DNA from: UBA6921 sp031370545
GTDB taxonomy: Bacteria; Pseudomonadota; Gammaproteobacteria; SG8-11
Assembly (NCBI GenBank): GCA_031370545.1
Contig: JANMQQ010000418.1
Coordinates: forward strand, 1-5,360
Reading direction: 5' to 3'
DNA: 5,360 bases
Position numbers and translations under genes: made by a program. Below the pieces are notes generated by a model. The model saw only the letters and a program-made list of their open reading frames with translations. It was not told where the DNA came from and did not search any database. Below are positions 1 through 5,360 of this stretch, piece by piece; position 1 is the stretch's first letter; every line of letters begins with the position of its first letter.

Positions 1-102
1 CAGTACACGTTCTTCAGTCATCTGAAGTGGGCACCGGCCATTGCGCTCGGCTATGCAGGCAGCATCTCGATGCATCTCTGGATTAACCATCACCTGTTTT
101 AA
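1..102 (+). CDS. C-terminal end of a membrane protein, possibly NhaD-type Na+/H+ antiporter (partial)
   Basis: Frame 1 is open from the window edge and ends in TAA at 100-102, giving 33 residues; the start lies outside the window. The tail contains one hydrophobic segment, about WAPAIALGYAGSISMHLWI, preceded by a short polar stretch (SHLK) and followed by a short end INHHLF, as expected for the last membrane helix of a transporter. The K-W-x-P-x-I-x-L-G-Y pattern followed by H-L-W-I-N resembles, from memory, the C-terminus of NhaD/ArsB-superfamily sodium:proton antiporters, but 33 residues are too few to be sure. The gene converges on nasA, with a 136-bp gap holding an inverted repeat pair. 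It is probably a separate transcription unit. Another polytopic transporter family remains possible. Confidence 0.6.
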   Translation, partial: QYTFFSHLKWAPAIALGYAGSISMHLWINHHLF

Positions 103-121
103 TGCGGCCCGATGATGCAAG

Positions 122-187
122 GTAGCGTGCGCCATGCGCACGAGGCCGTATACCACCGGCGAACGTCGTGCGCATGGCGCACGCTAC
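122..187. repeat. Inverted pair of GTAG-headed palindromes (REP/BIME-like) between convergent genes
   Basis: The arms 122-143 and 166-187 are perfect 22-bp reverse complements separated by a 22-nt spacer. Each arm begins, read inward from its outer end, with GTAGC and is itself a small palindrome: GTGCGC, a 3-nt centre, GCGCAC. A GTAG head plus an imperfect palindrome is the hallmark of REP units mobilised by REP-associated tyrosine transposases (RAYT), and two opposed units make a BIME. It sits between the stop of the plus-strand membrane-protein gene (102) and the stop of nasA (239). A transcript from either side would form a strong hairpin, but no T-run follows on either strand, so it is not a canonical Rho-independent terminator. 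No target-site duplication is evident at its edges. Confidence 0.85.
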
Positions 188-238
188 AGTATGGCGGGAT
201 GCCCCACTTTTCAGCCAGAAATTGAGTTCAAACCCGAA

Positions 239-2905
239 TCAATGGCTCGACAATAATTTTTTCAGCTCAGGAATACACGACCCGCAATTCGTACCCGCTT
301 TGAGCTGCTCACCCAACGCCGCAACGCTATCCGCACCCGCCCCAATCGCGCGCAATATGGTGTTGCTGCCGACACCGAAACACGCGCACACCACCTCGCC
401 CGTATCACTGTCGCCCTGGCGCGGTTTACCCGCAAGCAAGCTGGTGCGCGCGGCATCAGACAAAATGTCTTGCTCGAACAAACCCGCCAGCCAGGTGCGC
501 GACGGCAAGGCCGGATCGGGCGAAACGAACAGGCAACTTTCCAACCGGTTGTTCACAATGCGCGCAGCGCGATAGCGTCCGGCACGCTTGTCCAAAAACT
601 CGCTCCACTCTGCGGTGCCATCGTTGTGGCATAGCAGCGCACGCGCCCACTCTGCCCAATCATCGGGCTTGGTATCGCCAGCGAGTTCATAGCGATAATA
701 GCCGTTGCCTTTGGCACGTACCCAATAGTTGACATGCGGCACCGCGAGCAGGCGCCGCGACAATAAAAATCCATACCACGCGGCGGCATGCGCGGTAACC
801 CGCACTGGTGTGTGCTTGGATTCCGGCTGCCCGGAGATCGGATCGACCACCGGATTCACCAGCGCATCCACCGCTGAGTTGCTCGCAAACTGATCGTTCC
901 AGTGAATCGGCACGAACACGCTGCCCATGCGTTGCTCATCACTGACGCGCACGCGCGCCAGCATGCTGCCCCAGCGGCTGGCGATGTGCGCAAGCGCACC
1001 GTCGCGCACCCCGCATTGCTGCGCATCGCGCGCATGCAGCGTGATGCACGGCTCCACTTCGTGCGCATTCAGGCGCGGCGCCTTACCGGTGCGCGTCATG
1101 GTGTGCCAATGATCGCGCACGCGCCCGGTGTTGAGAATTAACGGATAGTCAAAATCCGGCGCGTGTGCCGGTGCGCGCGGTGTAATCGGAATAAAACGCG
1201 CCCGACCGTTGGGCGTGAAAAATTTTCCGTCGCTGAATAAACGTGGTGTGTCTTCGGCTTTAACGGAGCGCACCGGCCACGTGACCGGCTTTAATTGTCG
1301 ATACTTGGCGCCGTCAAGATCACCCAAGCCGCCGAGATCGAAATCCCGCGCGCCGTTGTTTTCAAAACTGGACAAGCGCGCGTGTTCGCGAAAAATCTGC
1401 GCCGGATTTTCGTAGTCGAACGCCTGTGCATGCCCCAGGCGTTGCGCGACTTGCGCAAACATCCACCAATCCGGTTTGGCATCACCGGGCACATCCAGAA
1501 AAATACGTTGCCGTGAAATGCGCCGCTCGGAATTGGTTACCGTACCGTCTTTTTCGCCCCAAGCCGCAGCGGGCAACAGCACATGCGCGTACTGCGTCGT
1601 GTCGGTGTCGCGCACGCAATCGGACACCACCACGAACTCACATTTTTGCAGCGCGGCGCGCACTTTATTCGCATCCGGTAAACTCACTGCCGGATTGGTG
1701 GCGACGATCCACACTGCTTTCACTCGACCGTCATGAATCGCATCGAATAACTCCACCGCCGCGTGTCCCGGCTTCCACGCCATGCGCATTGCACCCCAGA
1801 ATCGCGCCACGCGATTAATGCTGTCGGCTGAATCGAAGTCCATGTGCGCAGCAAGTTGATTAGCCAGTCCGCCGACCTCGCGACCGCCCATCGCGTTCGG
1901 CTGGCCGGTGATCGAGAACGGCCCCGCGCCGGGTTTACCGATGCGACCGGTGGCGAGATGGCAATTGATGATGCTATTGCATTTGTCAACACCGGCACTG
2001 GATTGATTCACACCTTGCGAGTACAGCGTCACCGTTGCGGCAGTGCGGGCGAACATCCGGTAAAATTCCGCCACGCTGGCCGGATCGAGACCGCAGGCTT
2101 GTGCGACCGACGGAATGGTCGGCGACGACGCGCGCGCTGCGTTGAGCGCGGCGGCGAATCCTTCGCTATGCGCTTCGAGAAATTCGAAATCCAGCGCGTC
2201 TTCCCGGCGCAAAAAATTCAGTAAGCCGTTGAACAAAATCGTGTCGGTGCCGGGTTGCAGCGGCAGGTGCAAATCGGCGAATTCACAGGTCGCAGTTTTG
2301 CGTGGATCAATCACCACGATCTTGGTACCGCGCTGCTCACGTGCCGCGCTGATGCGCTGATAAATCACCGGGTGACACCAGGCCGTATTGGAACCAACCA
2401 GCACGATCAGATCCGCGAGTTCCAGGTCTTGATAATCACAGGGCACCGTGTCGGAACCGAACGCGCGCTTGTACCCGGCCACTGCCGACGACATGCACAA
2501 ACGCGAATTGGTGTCGATGTTGGCCGCGCCGATGAAGCCTTTCATCAGCTTGTTGGCGACGTAATAATCTTCAGTGCACAGCTGCCCCGAAACGTAGAAG
2601 GCCACGGCGTCGGGGCCGTGTTGCGCGATGATGTTTTGGAATTTTTGCGCGACCTGATCGAGTGCGACATCCCATGAAACCCGCACCGGAGCATCGTTCC
2701 TGCAATTAATCTCGGGATACAGCAGCCGCCCGTCGAGATCGAGCGTCTCCGCCAACGCGGAACCCTTGGAACACAGACGACCGAAATTCGCCGGATGATC
2801 GGGATCGCCACGCACGCTCACGGCGCCATCGGCAGCGACCGTCGCGATCACTCCGCAACCGACACCGCAGTAAGGACAGGTTGTTTTGGTTTCACGAGAA
2901 TTCAT
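239..2905 (-). CDS. nasA: Assimilatory nitrate reductase, large catalytic subunit (Mo-bisMGD, [4Fe-4S], C-terminal BFD [2Fe-2S])
   Basis: This 888-residue protein should reduce nitrate to nitrite in the cytoplasm for nitrogen assimilation. No signal peptide or Tat motif is seen. The N-terminal Molybdop_Fe4S4 domain has C10, C13, C17 and C45 (TTCPYCGVGCG, then RLCSKGSAL). The molybdopterin core carries NSRLCMSS with C137 as the expected Mo ligand, then GSNTAWCHPVIYQR near 171-184, typical of NasA/NapA. The MGD-binding domain starts around 588 (LILNTGRVRDHWHTMTRTGK). A linker region (705-835) leads to a BFD-like [2Fe-2S] domain with C840, C842, C874 and C877. The length fits proteobacterial NasA. 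The ATG at 2905 sits just ahead of the cluster motif; a weak AAGA (2913-2916) lies 7 nt upstream. It lies 162 bp after the fused DmsBC-like gene on the same strand, separated by REP-like repeats. The physiological electron donor is not encoded in view. A formate dehydrogenase role is much less likely given the C-terminal BFD domain and the Mo-site context. Confidence 0.93.
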   Translation of the reverse strand: MNSRETKTTCPYCGVGCGVIATVAADGAVSVRGDPDHPANFGRLCSKGSALAETLDLDGRLLYPEINCRNDAPVRVSWDVALDQVAQKFQNIIAQHGPDAVAFYVSGQLCTEDYYVANKLMKGFIGAANIDTNSRLCMSSAVAGYKRAFGSDTVPCDYQDLELADLIVLVGSNTAWCHPVIYQRISAAREQRGTKIVVIDPRKTATCEFADLHLPLQPGTDTILFNGLLNFLRREDALDFEFLEAHSEGFAAALNAARASSPTIPSVAQACGLDPASVAEFYRMFARTAATVTLYSQGVNQSSAGVDKCNSIINCHLATGRIGKPGAGPFSITGQPNAMGGREVGGLANQLAAHMDFDSADSINRVARFWGAMRMAWKPGHAAVELFDAIHDGRVKAVWIVATNPAVSLPDANKVRAALQKCEFVVVSDCVRDTDTTQYAHVLLPAAAWGEKDGTVTNSERRISRQRIFLDVPGDAKPDWWMFAQVAQRLGHAQAFDYENPAQIFREHARLSSFENNGARDFDLGGLGDLDGAKYRQLKPVTWPVRSVKAEDTPRLFSDGKFFTPNGRARFIPITPRAPAHAPDFDYPLILNTGRVRDHWHTMTRTGKAPRLNAHEVEPCITLHARDAQQCGVRDGALAHIASRWGSMLARVRVSDEQRMGSVFVPIHWNDQFASNSAVDALVNPVVDPISGQPESKHTPVRVTAHAAAWYGFLLSRRLLAVPHVNYWVRAKGNGYYRYELAGDTKPDDWAEWARALLCHNDGTAEWSEFLDKRAGRYRAARIVNNRLESCLFVSPDPALPSRTWLAGLFEQDILSDAARTSLLAGKPRQGDSDTGEVVCACFGVGSNTILRAIGAGADSVAALGEQLKAGTNCGSCIPELKKLLSSH

Positions 2906-2953
2906 AGGATCATCTTAGCGTGAATTTCCCACCACGCTGCGGCGAAACTACAC

Positions 2954-3027
2954 GTAGGGGCGCACCCGTGTGTGCGCCCTGGGTCGTCGTGCCGACCCTG
3001 AGCAGGGCCGACACGGTCGGCCCCTAC
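2954..3027. repeat. Heterotypic inverted pair of GTAG-headed palindromes (BIME-like)
   Basis: The outer ends are GTAGGGGC (2954-2961) and its exact complement GCCCCTAC (3020-3027). The left unit has an 8-bp stem, GGGCGCAC at 2958-2965 with GTGCGCCC at 2972-2979. The right unit, pointing the other way, has a different 8-bp stem, GGGCCGAC at 3005-3012 with GTCGGCCC at 3016-3023 and a 3-nt loop. Between them are smaller palindromes: GGGTCG (2981-2986) with CGACCC (2993-2998), and CCCTG/CAGGG around 2996-3007. The element lies in the 162-bp gap between the fused iron-sulfur/anchor gene and nasA, so it would be in any transcript that continues into nasA. No transposase gene is present. Confidence 0.82.
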
Positions 3028-3036
3028 ACTATGGAC

Positions 3037-3057
3037 GTAGGGTGGGCACCGCCCACC
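3037..3057 (+). repeat. Single GTAG-headed palindrome (REP-like)
   Basis: GTAG at 3037-3040 is followed directly by a perfect 7-bp stem, GGTGGGC (3041-3047) and GCCCACC (3051-3057), with a 3-nt loop. It ends 10 bp past the stop codon of the fused iron-sulfur/anchor gene (3068), so on the minus strand the hairpin immediately follows that coding region. No T-run follows the stem in the minus direction, which argues against an intrinsic terminator. As REP units are known to do elsewhere, it may protect the 3' end of the upstream message. Its head matches the adjacent inverted pair but its stem sequence is a third type. Confidence 0.75.
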
Positions 3058-3067
3058 TTTGTTGAAC

Positions 3068-4894
3068 TTAGTGAAGATCCGGCACCACACCGACCTGCGG
3101 CATTTCCGCCAGACCGGTGACGCGCGCATGTTCCTGGAAGCCGCGATTTTTCCAGAAAAATGCGCCGGGCATGGTGGTTGGAATCACCAGCACGTAGAAC
3201 AAGGCGCGGCCGACAGCGGCGGTCGTGACAATTAATGCGGCGGCGAATATCCACCCGGCGAGGCCCGCCCATCCGCCTGCGCCCGCAGCGGCAAGTGCGA
3301 CCGCCGCGAGCGTGCCCAACAACAACCCACTGTTGCGCGCCAGGTAAGTTTTGCCATAAGTCGTACGCTGTTCGTAGTGCGAGGCAGCGCCTTCCGCCCC
3401 GTCACGCTGCAAGTCGCTGGCATGAAACCACAAACCCATGCCTTCCATGAACAGGCCCGCGACCACCGGAATTGACAACACCTGCGCCAATTCGACGAAC
3501 GACTGCTCCTGTAGCGTCAGCGCCGCTGCGTAAGTCACCAGCACCACCAGACCGCCCAAGGCCAGCATATTGCCGTAGAACGATGTCAACACCTGCCAAT
3601 GATTCCAGAATGGTCGCGCCTGGATGCGGTAAATACGGTGCATGAAGTACAGCGCAATCGGGCCAGCTAACGTCGCGCCCCAGCCGAACACTGCGCTGGT
3701 AGTTTGCGGCAGCCAGACAAACCAGCCAGGGAAAGCCGTTAGCACGGCATAAACACCCAGTAAATTGAAGAACACCGCGACACCGGCGACCTCGCGACTC
3801 ACGGGCGAGTAGCGCAGATTATTGAAGGCGCGATAGAAACGATGCGGCTTGCCCAAATGCATGGTCGATAAAAACAAGGCTACCGATTCCAGGCCCAGCA
3901 TCGCGAACAACAACACTGGGTAAAGCACCGGATGGGCACTCGACGACAATTCGTCAAGACCCAGCATCGGCCCCAGGAACAACAGCAGGAACACGCCCAC
4001 CACCGCTTGTGTAACCAAAGTGAAAATCACTAACGGGTTTTCGCGCGAGCGCAGCTTGCTCAGGTTCCATTCGCGCGATTTGTCGAGCTCGCGCACCTTG
4101 GTTTTGAAGTGACCCTGCCCCTGGTCATCGCGCTCGTAACGCAACGGCATGCTGTCCGGGCGCGTCATTTCGCGCGGCAGCGTTTTGGATTGTTGAAAGC
4201 GGATATTGGGATGCGTGATGTCGGGCGTCGGAAACCCGGGAATTTTTGTGTGCAACTGATCGCGATTTTCCGGTGTGGTTTCGATAATGCCGAAATCCAG
4301 CGCGCCACCCAGGCACGCCGCCGCACAAGCCGGTTTGAGCCCGACTTCCAAACGATCCACACACATGTTGCACTTCTGCACATGCCCGGCGATGGGGTCA
4401 AGTTGTGGCGCGTTGTACGGACACACCCAGGTGCAATAGCCGCAGCCGAAACAAATGTCGGGATCCTGCAACACCGCACCGTATTCGGCGAACTTGGTAT
4501 AGGCGCGCGTCGGGCAACCCTTCAAGCACACCGGGTCGTCGCAATGATTACACGCCATCGAAATATTCAGACGCTTGTAGGCCGGATAGGTGCCACCCTC
4601 GACATATCCCACCGAGCGAAACGCAAGATGCGGCGGCAGATTATTTTTTTCGCTGCACGCCGATTCGCACGCGTGGCAGGCGATGCAATTGTCGGCATTA
4701 AAAAAGAAGCCGTGTTGCTTGTAACGATTGGGGTTGATGCTGACACTCCCATCGCCGTTGATTTTTAGACTCTTGCCTGCGAGCGCATCATCCATATCCA
4801 CCAACTGAATGGATTTGCCGTAGCAATTGTTCGTCGGTGTAGCGACATTGGGGATGAATGCGTAGGCCGGTTCGTCGGTGCGGACTTGAAACAT
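3068..4894 (-). CDS. Fused DmsB-DmsC-like subunit: four-cluster ferredoxin domain plus polytopic membrane anchor of a CISM molybdoenzyme
   Basis: This 608-residue protein joins the electron-transfer and quinone-reactive anchor parts of a complex iron-sulfur molybdoenzyme. After an N-terminal extension of about 60 residues, the DmsB-like part has four cysteine groups that fit four [4Fe-4S] clusters: C70/73/76/80 (CIACHACESAC), C115/118/123/127, C148/151/154/158 (CFGCGYCTWVC) and C175/178/190/194. All 16 ligands are present. A hydrophilic linker (about 200-285) leads to a DmsC-like part with about eight hydrophobic segments (about 287 to 575) and the family-typical HLGKPHRFYRAFNNLRYSP near 346-364. 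No Tat signal is seen, as usual for partner subunits. The start at 4894 was preferred over the in-frame ATG at 4954 because it has a purine-rich AGAGAG 9 nt upstream, and the longer start would translate half of a repeat. It follows the molybdopterin oxidoreductase gene by 105 bp and surely partners it. Substrate is unresolved: nitrate, formate or a sulfur compound are all possible. Confidence 0.88.
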   Translation of the reverse strand: MFQVRTDEPAYAFIPNVATPTNNCYGKSIQLVDMDDALAGKSLKINGDGSVSINPNRYKQHGFFFNADNCIACHACESACSEKNNLPPHLAFRSVGYVEGGTYPAYKRLNISMACNHCDDPVCLKGCPTRAYTKFAEYGAVLQDPDICFGCGYCTWVCPYNAPQLDPIAGHVQKCNMCVDRLEVGLKPACAAACLGGALDFGIIETTPENRDQLHTKIPGFPTPDITHPNIRFQQSKTLPREMTRPDSMPLRYERDDQGQGHFKTKVRELDKSREWNLSKLRSRENPLVIFTLVTQAVVGVFLLLFLGPMLGLDELSSSAHPVLYPVLLFAMLGLESVALFLSTMHLGKPHRFYRAFNNLRYSPVSREVAGVAVFFNLLGVYAVLTAFPGWFVWLPQTTSAVFGWGATLAGPIALYFMHRIYRIQARPFWNHWQVLTSFYGNMLALGGLVVLVTYAAALTLQEQSFVELAQVLSIPVVAGLFMEGMGLWFHASDLQRDGAEGAASHYEQRTTYGKTYLARNSGLLLGTLAAVALAAAGAGGWAGLAGWIFAAALIVTTAAVGRALFYVLVIPTTMPGAFFWKNRGFQEHARVTGLAEMPQVGVVPDLH

Positions 4895-4909
4895 GGTTTG
4901 GTTCTCTCT
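4895..4909 (-). promoter_or_regulatory. Ribosome binding site fixing the start of the fused iron-sulfur/anchor gene
   Basis: Read on the minus strand, AGAGAG (4909-4904) lies 9 nt before the ATG at 4894-4892. It is a moderate Shine-Dalgarno match (GAGAG rather than GGAGG). It supports the internal start at 4894, because the upstream in-frame ATG at 4954 lies inside the inverted repeat pair and would add 20 residues encoded largely by repeat sequence. Confidence 0.55.
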
Positions 4910-4919
4910 GAATATTGTC

Positions 4920-4990
4920 GTAGGCTGGGTTGCTAAACCCAGCAATGACCTCATGCGCTATCAAATGCTGGGTTTAAAAACCCAGCCTAC
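4920..4990. repeat. Inverted pair of GTAG-headed palindromes (BIME-like) between catalytic and anchor subunit genes
   Basis: The outer arms GTAGGCTGGGTT (4920-4931) and AACCCAGCCTAC (4979-4990) are perfect 12-bp inverted repeats. Each unit is also a hairpin: GCTGGGTT (4924-4931) with AACCCAGC (4936-4943), 4-nt loop; and GCTGGGTTT (4967-4975) with AAACCCAGC (4978-4986), 2-nt loop. The inner flanks 4935-4944 and 4966-4975 are complementary as well, so alternative pairings within or across units are possible. The pair fills most of the 105-bp gap between the stop of the molybdopterin oxidoreductase gene (5000) and the start of the fused iron-sulfur/anchor gene (4894), and ends 10 bp from the former stop. 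If the genes are co-transcribed the hairpins lie inside the message. Confidence 0.87.
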
Positions 4991-4999
4991 AGTCCTTCA

Positions 5000-5360
5000 T
5001 CAATACGTTCGCGCCGCCATATTCCGCACCGCCGCCGCATGTTGATCCAACGCCGGTTCAATCTTCACCGCGCTTTGCTTGAACGCGGGCTGGCGCGAAT
5101 GCGGAACGAGCAGACCCAGCGTCAGGCGATTCACGCATTCGTGAAAATGGAACGGGATAAATACCATGTTCGGTGGCACGCGTTGCGTGAGCTGCACCAT
5201 CACCACCGCATCGCCGCGCCGCGAGGTGAGCCGCGCGTAACGGCCGTGTTCAATGCCCAACTCGCGCGCGGCGTCGGGATTCATTTCCATGTACGGCGTG
5301 GGACTGAACTTGTTCAGATTGCCGATCTTGCCGGTGCGCGTGCGCGTGTGAAAATGCTCG
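5000..5360 (-). CDS. Molybdopterin oxidoreductase catalytic subunit, C-terminal fragment (NasA/formate-dehydrogenase-like CISM)
   Basis: The reading frame is open from the window edge (5360) to a TGA at 5002-5000. It gives 119 residues; the N-terminus and active site lie outside. The fragment is the C-terminal molybdopterin-dinucleotide-binding domain (Molydop_binding family). It opens with EHFHTRTRTGKIGNLN, parallel to DHWHTMTRTGK of the neighbouring NasA. It continues with MNPDAARELGI, the usual Asp-x-Ala-x-x-x-Gly-[IV] segment, then a barrel-like stretch ending in FIPFHFHECVNRLT and PHSRQPAFKQSAVKIEP, the typical end of such enzymes. Only about 20 residues follow, so there is no BFD domain, unlike NasA. 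An apparent ATG at 5290 is an internal methionine and not a start. Being followed by the DmsBC-like fusion, it is most likely that complex's catalytic subunit. Its substrate cannot be deduced from this part. Confidence 0.87.
   Translation of the reverse strand, partial: EHFHTRTRTGKIGNLNKFSPTPYMEMNPDAARELGIEHGRYARLTSRRGDAVVMVQLTQRVPPNMVFIPFHFHECVNRLTLGLLVPHSRQPAFKQSAVKIEPALDQHAAAVRNMAARTY

Noticed and set aside
168..575. A 135-codon plus-strand open frame
   Set aside because: It starts inside the right arm of the inverted repeat and runs antisense through the BFD domain of nasA; it is a shadow of that gene.
2917..2938. Small hairpin (AGCGTG/CACGCT, 10-nt loop) just upstream of the nasA start, considered as a nitrate-responsive leader
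   Set aside because: A 6-bp stem with a 10-nt loop does not match the paired hexaloop hairpins recognised by NasR-type ANTAR antiterminators, and no terminator follows it. It is probably chance.
2906..3067. Possible sigma-54 (-24/-12) or sigma-70 promoter for nasA
   Set aside because: No TGGCAC-N5-TTGC-like or TTGACA/TATAAT-like pair with proper spacing was found by eye; most of the gap is repeat.
2902..3272. Short frames on both strands across the 2906-3067 gap (2902-3129, 2920-3120, 3024-3272)
   Set aside because: They are translations of REP-like palindromes running into neighbouring genes, with no ribosome binding site or recognisable domain.
4109..4768. A 219-codon plus-strand open frame
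   Set aside because: It lies wholly antisense to the four-cluster cysteine region of the fused iron-sulfur/anchor gene, whose 16 ligands prove the minus frame. The plus-frame product has no recognisable motif.
122..4990. Repeats considered as CRISPR or as intrinsic terminators
   Set aside because: The units are inverted pairs with differing bodies and no regular spacers, and none has a T-run after the stem in the direction of transcription.
5000..5290. A stand-alone 96-residue small protein starting at the ATG at 5290
   Set aside because: The same frame stays open upstream to the window edge with conserved EHFHTRTRTGK sequence, so that ATG is an internal methionine of a larger molybdoenzyme.

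Overview
The window looks like chromosomal DNA from a moderately GC-rich proteobacterium, probably beta- or gammaproteobacterial. The basis is the proteobacterial form of NasA (C-terminal BFD-type [2Fe-2S] domain), the CGCG-rich codon use, and the short palindromic repeats with GTAG heads between genes. The species cannot be named from the sequence.

Layout: positions 1-102 hold the 3' end of a plus-strand membrane-protein gene, possibly an NhaD-type Na+/H+ antiporter. Everything else that codes is on the minus strand, read right to left. The order is the C-terminal part of a molybdopterin oxidoreductase (5360 down to 5000), a fused iron-sulfur/membrane-anchor subunit of DmsB-DmsC type (4894-3068), and a complete NasA-type assimilatory nitrate reductase (2905-239). 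The first gene converges on nasA across a 136-bp gap.

The two right-hand genes look like the catalytic and electron-transfer/anchor parts of one complex iron-sulfur molybdoenzyme (CISM), which would exchange electrons with the quinone pool. Its catalytic C-terminus carries the H-x-H-T-x-T-R-T-G-K motif also present in the neighbouring NasA. It therefore belongs nearer the nitrate reductase/formate dehydrogenase branch than to DMSO reductase proper. NasA itself has all expected ligands: N-terminal [4Fe-4S] cysteines, an active-site Mo-ligand cysteine, and four C-terminal BFD cysteines. A soluble NasA beside a membrane CISM carrying a second NasA/Fdh-like catalytic chain is the most interesting arrangement here. 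No nitrite reductase, NasB/NasC-type reductase or transporter for nitrate is visible in the window.

Every intergenic gap carries GTAG-headed palindromes (REP-like), mostly as inverted pairs (BIME-like): 122-187, 2954-3027 plus a singlet at 3037-3057, and 4920-4990. The palindrome bodies differ from gap to gap, and in the middle gap even between the two arms of one pair. The two pairs inside the minus-strand gene string could shape mRNA stability or read-through between subunits. No tRNA, rRNA, CRISPR array, insertion sequence or convincing promoter was found.
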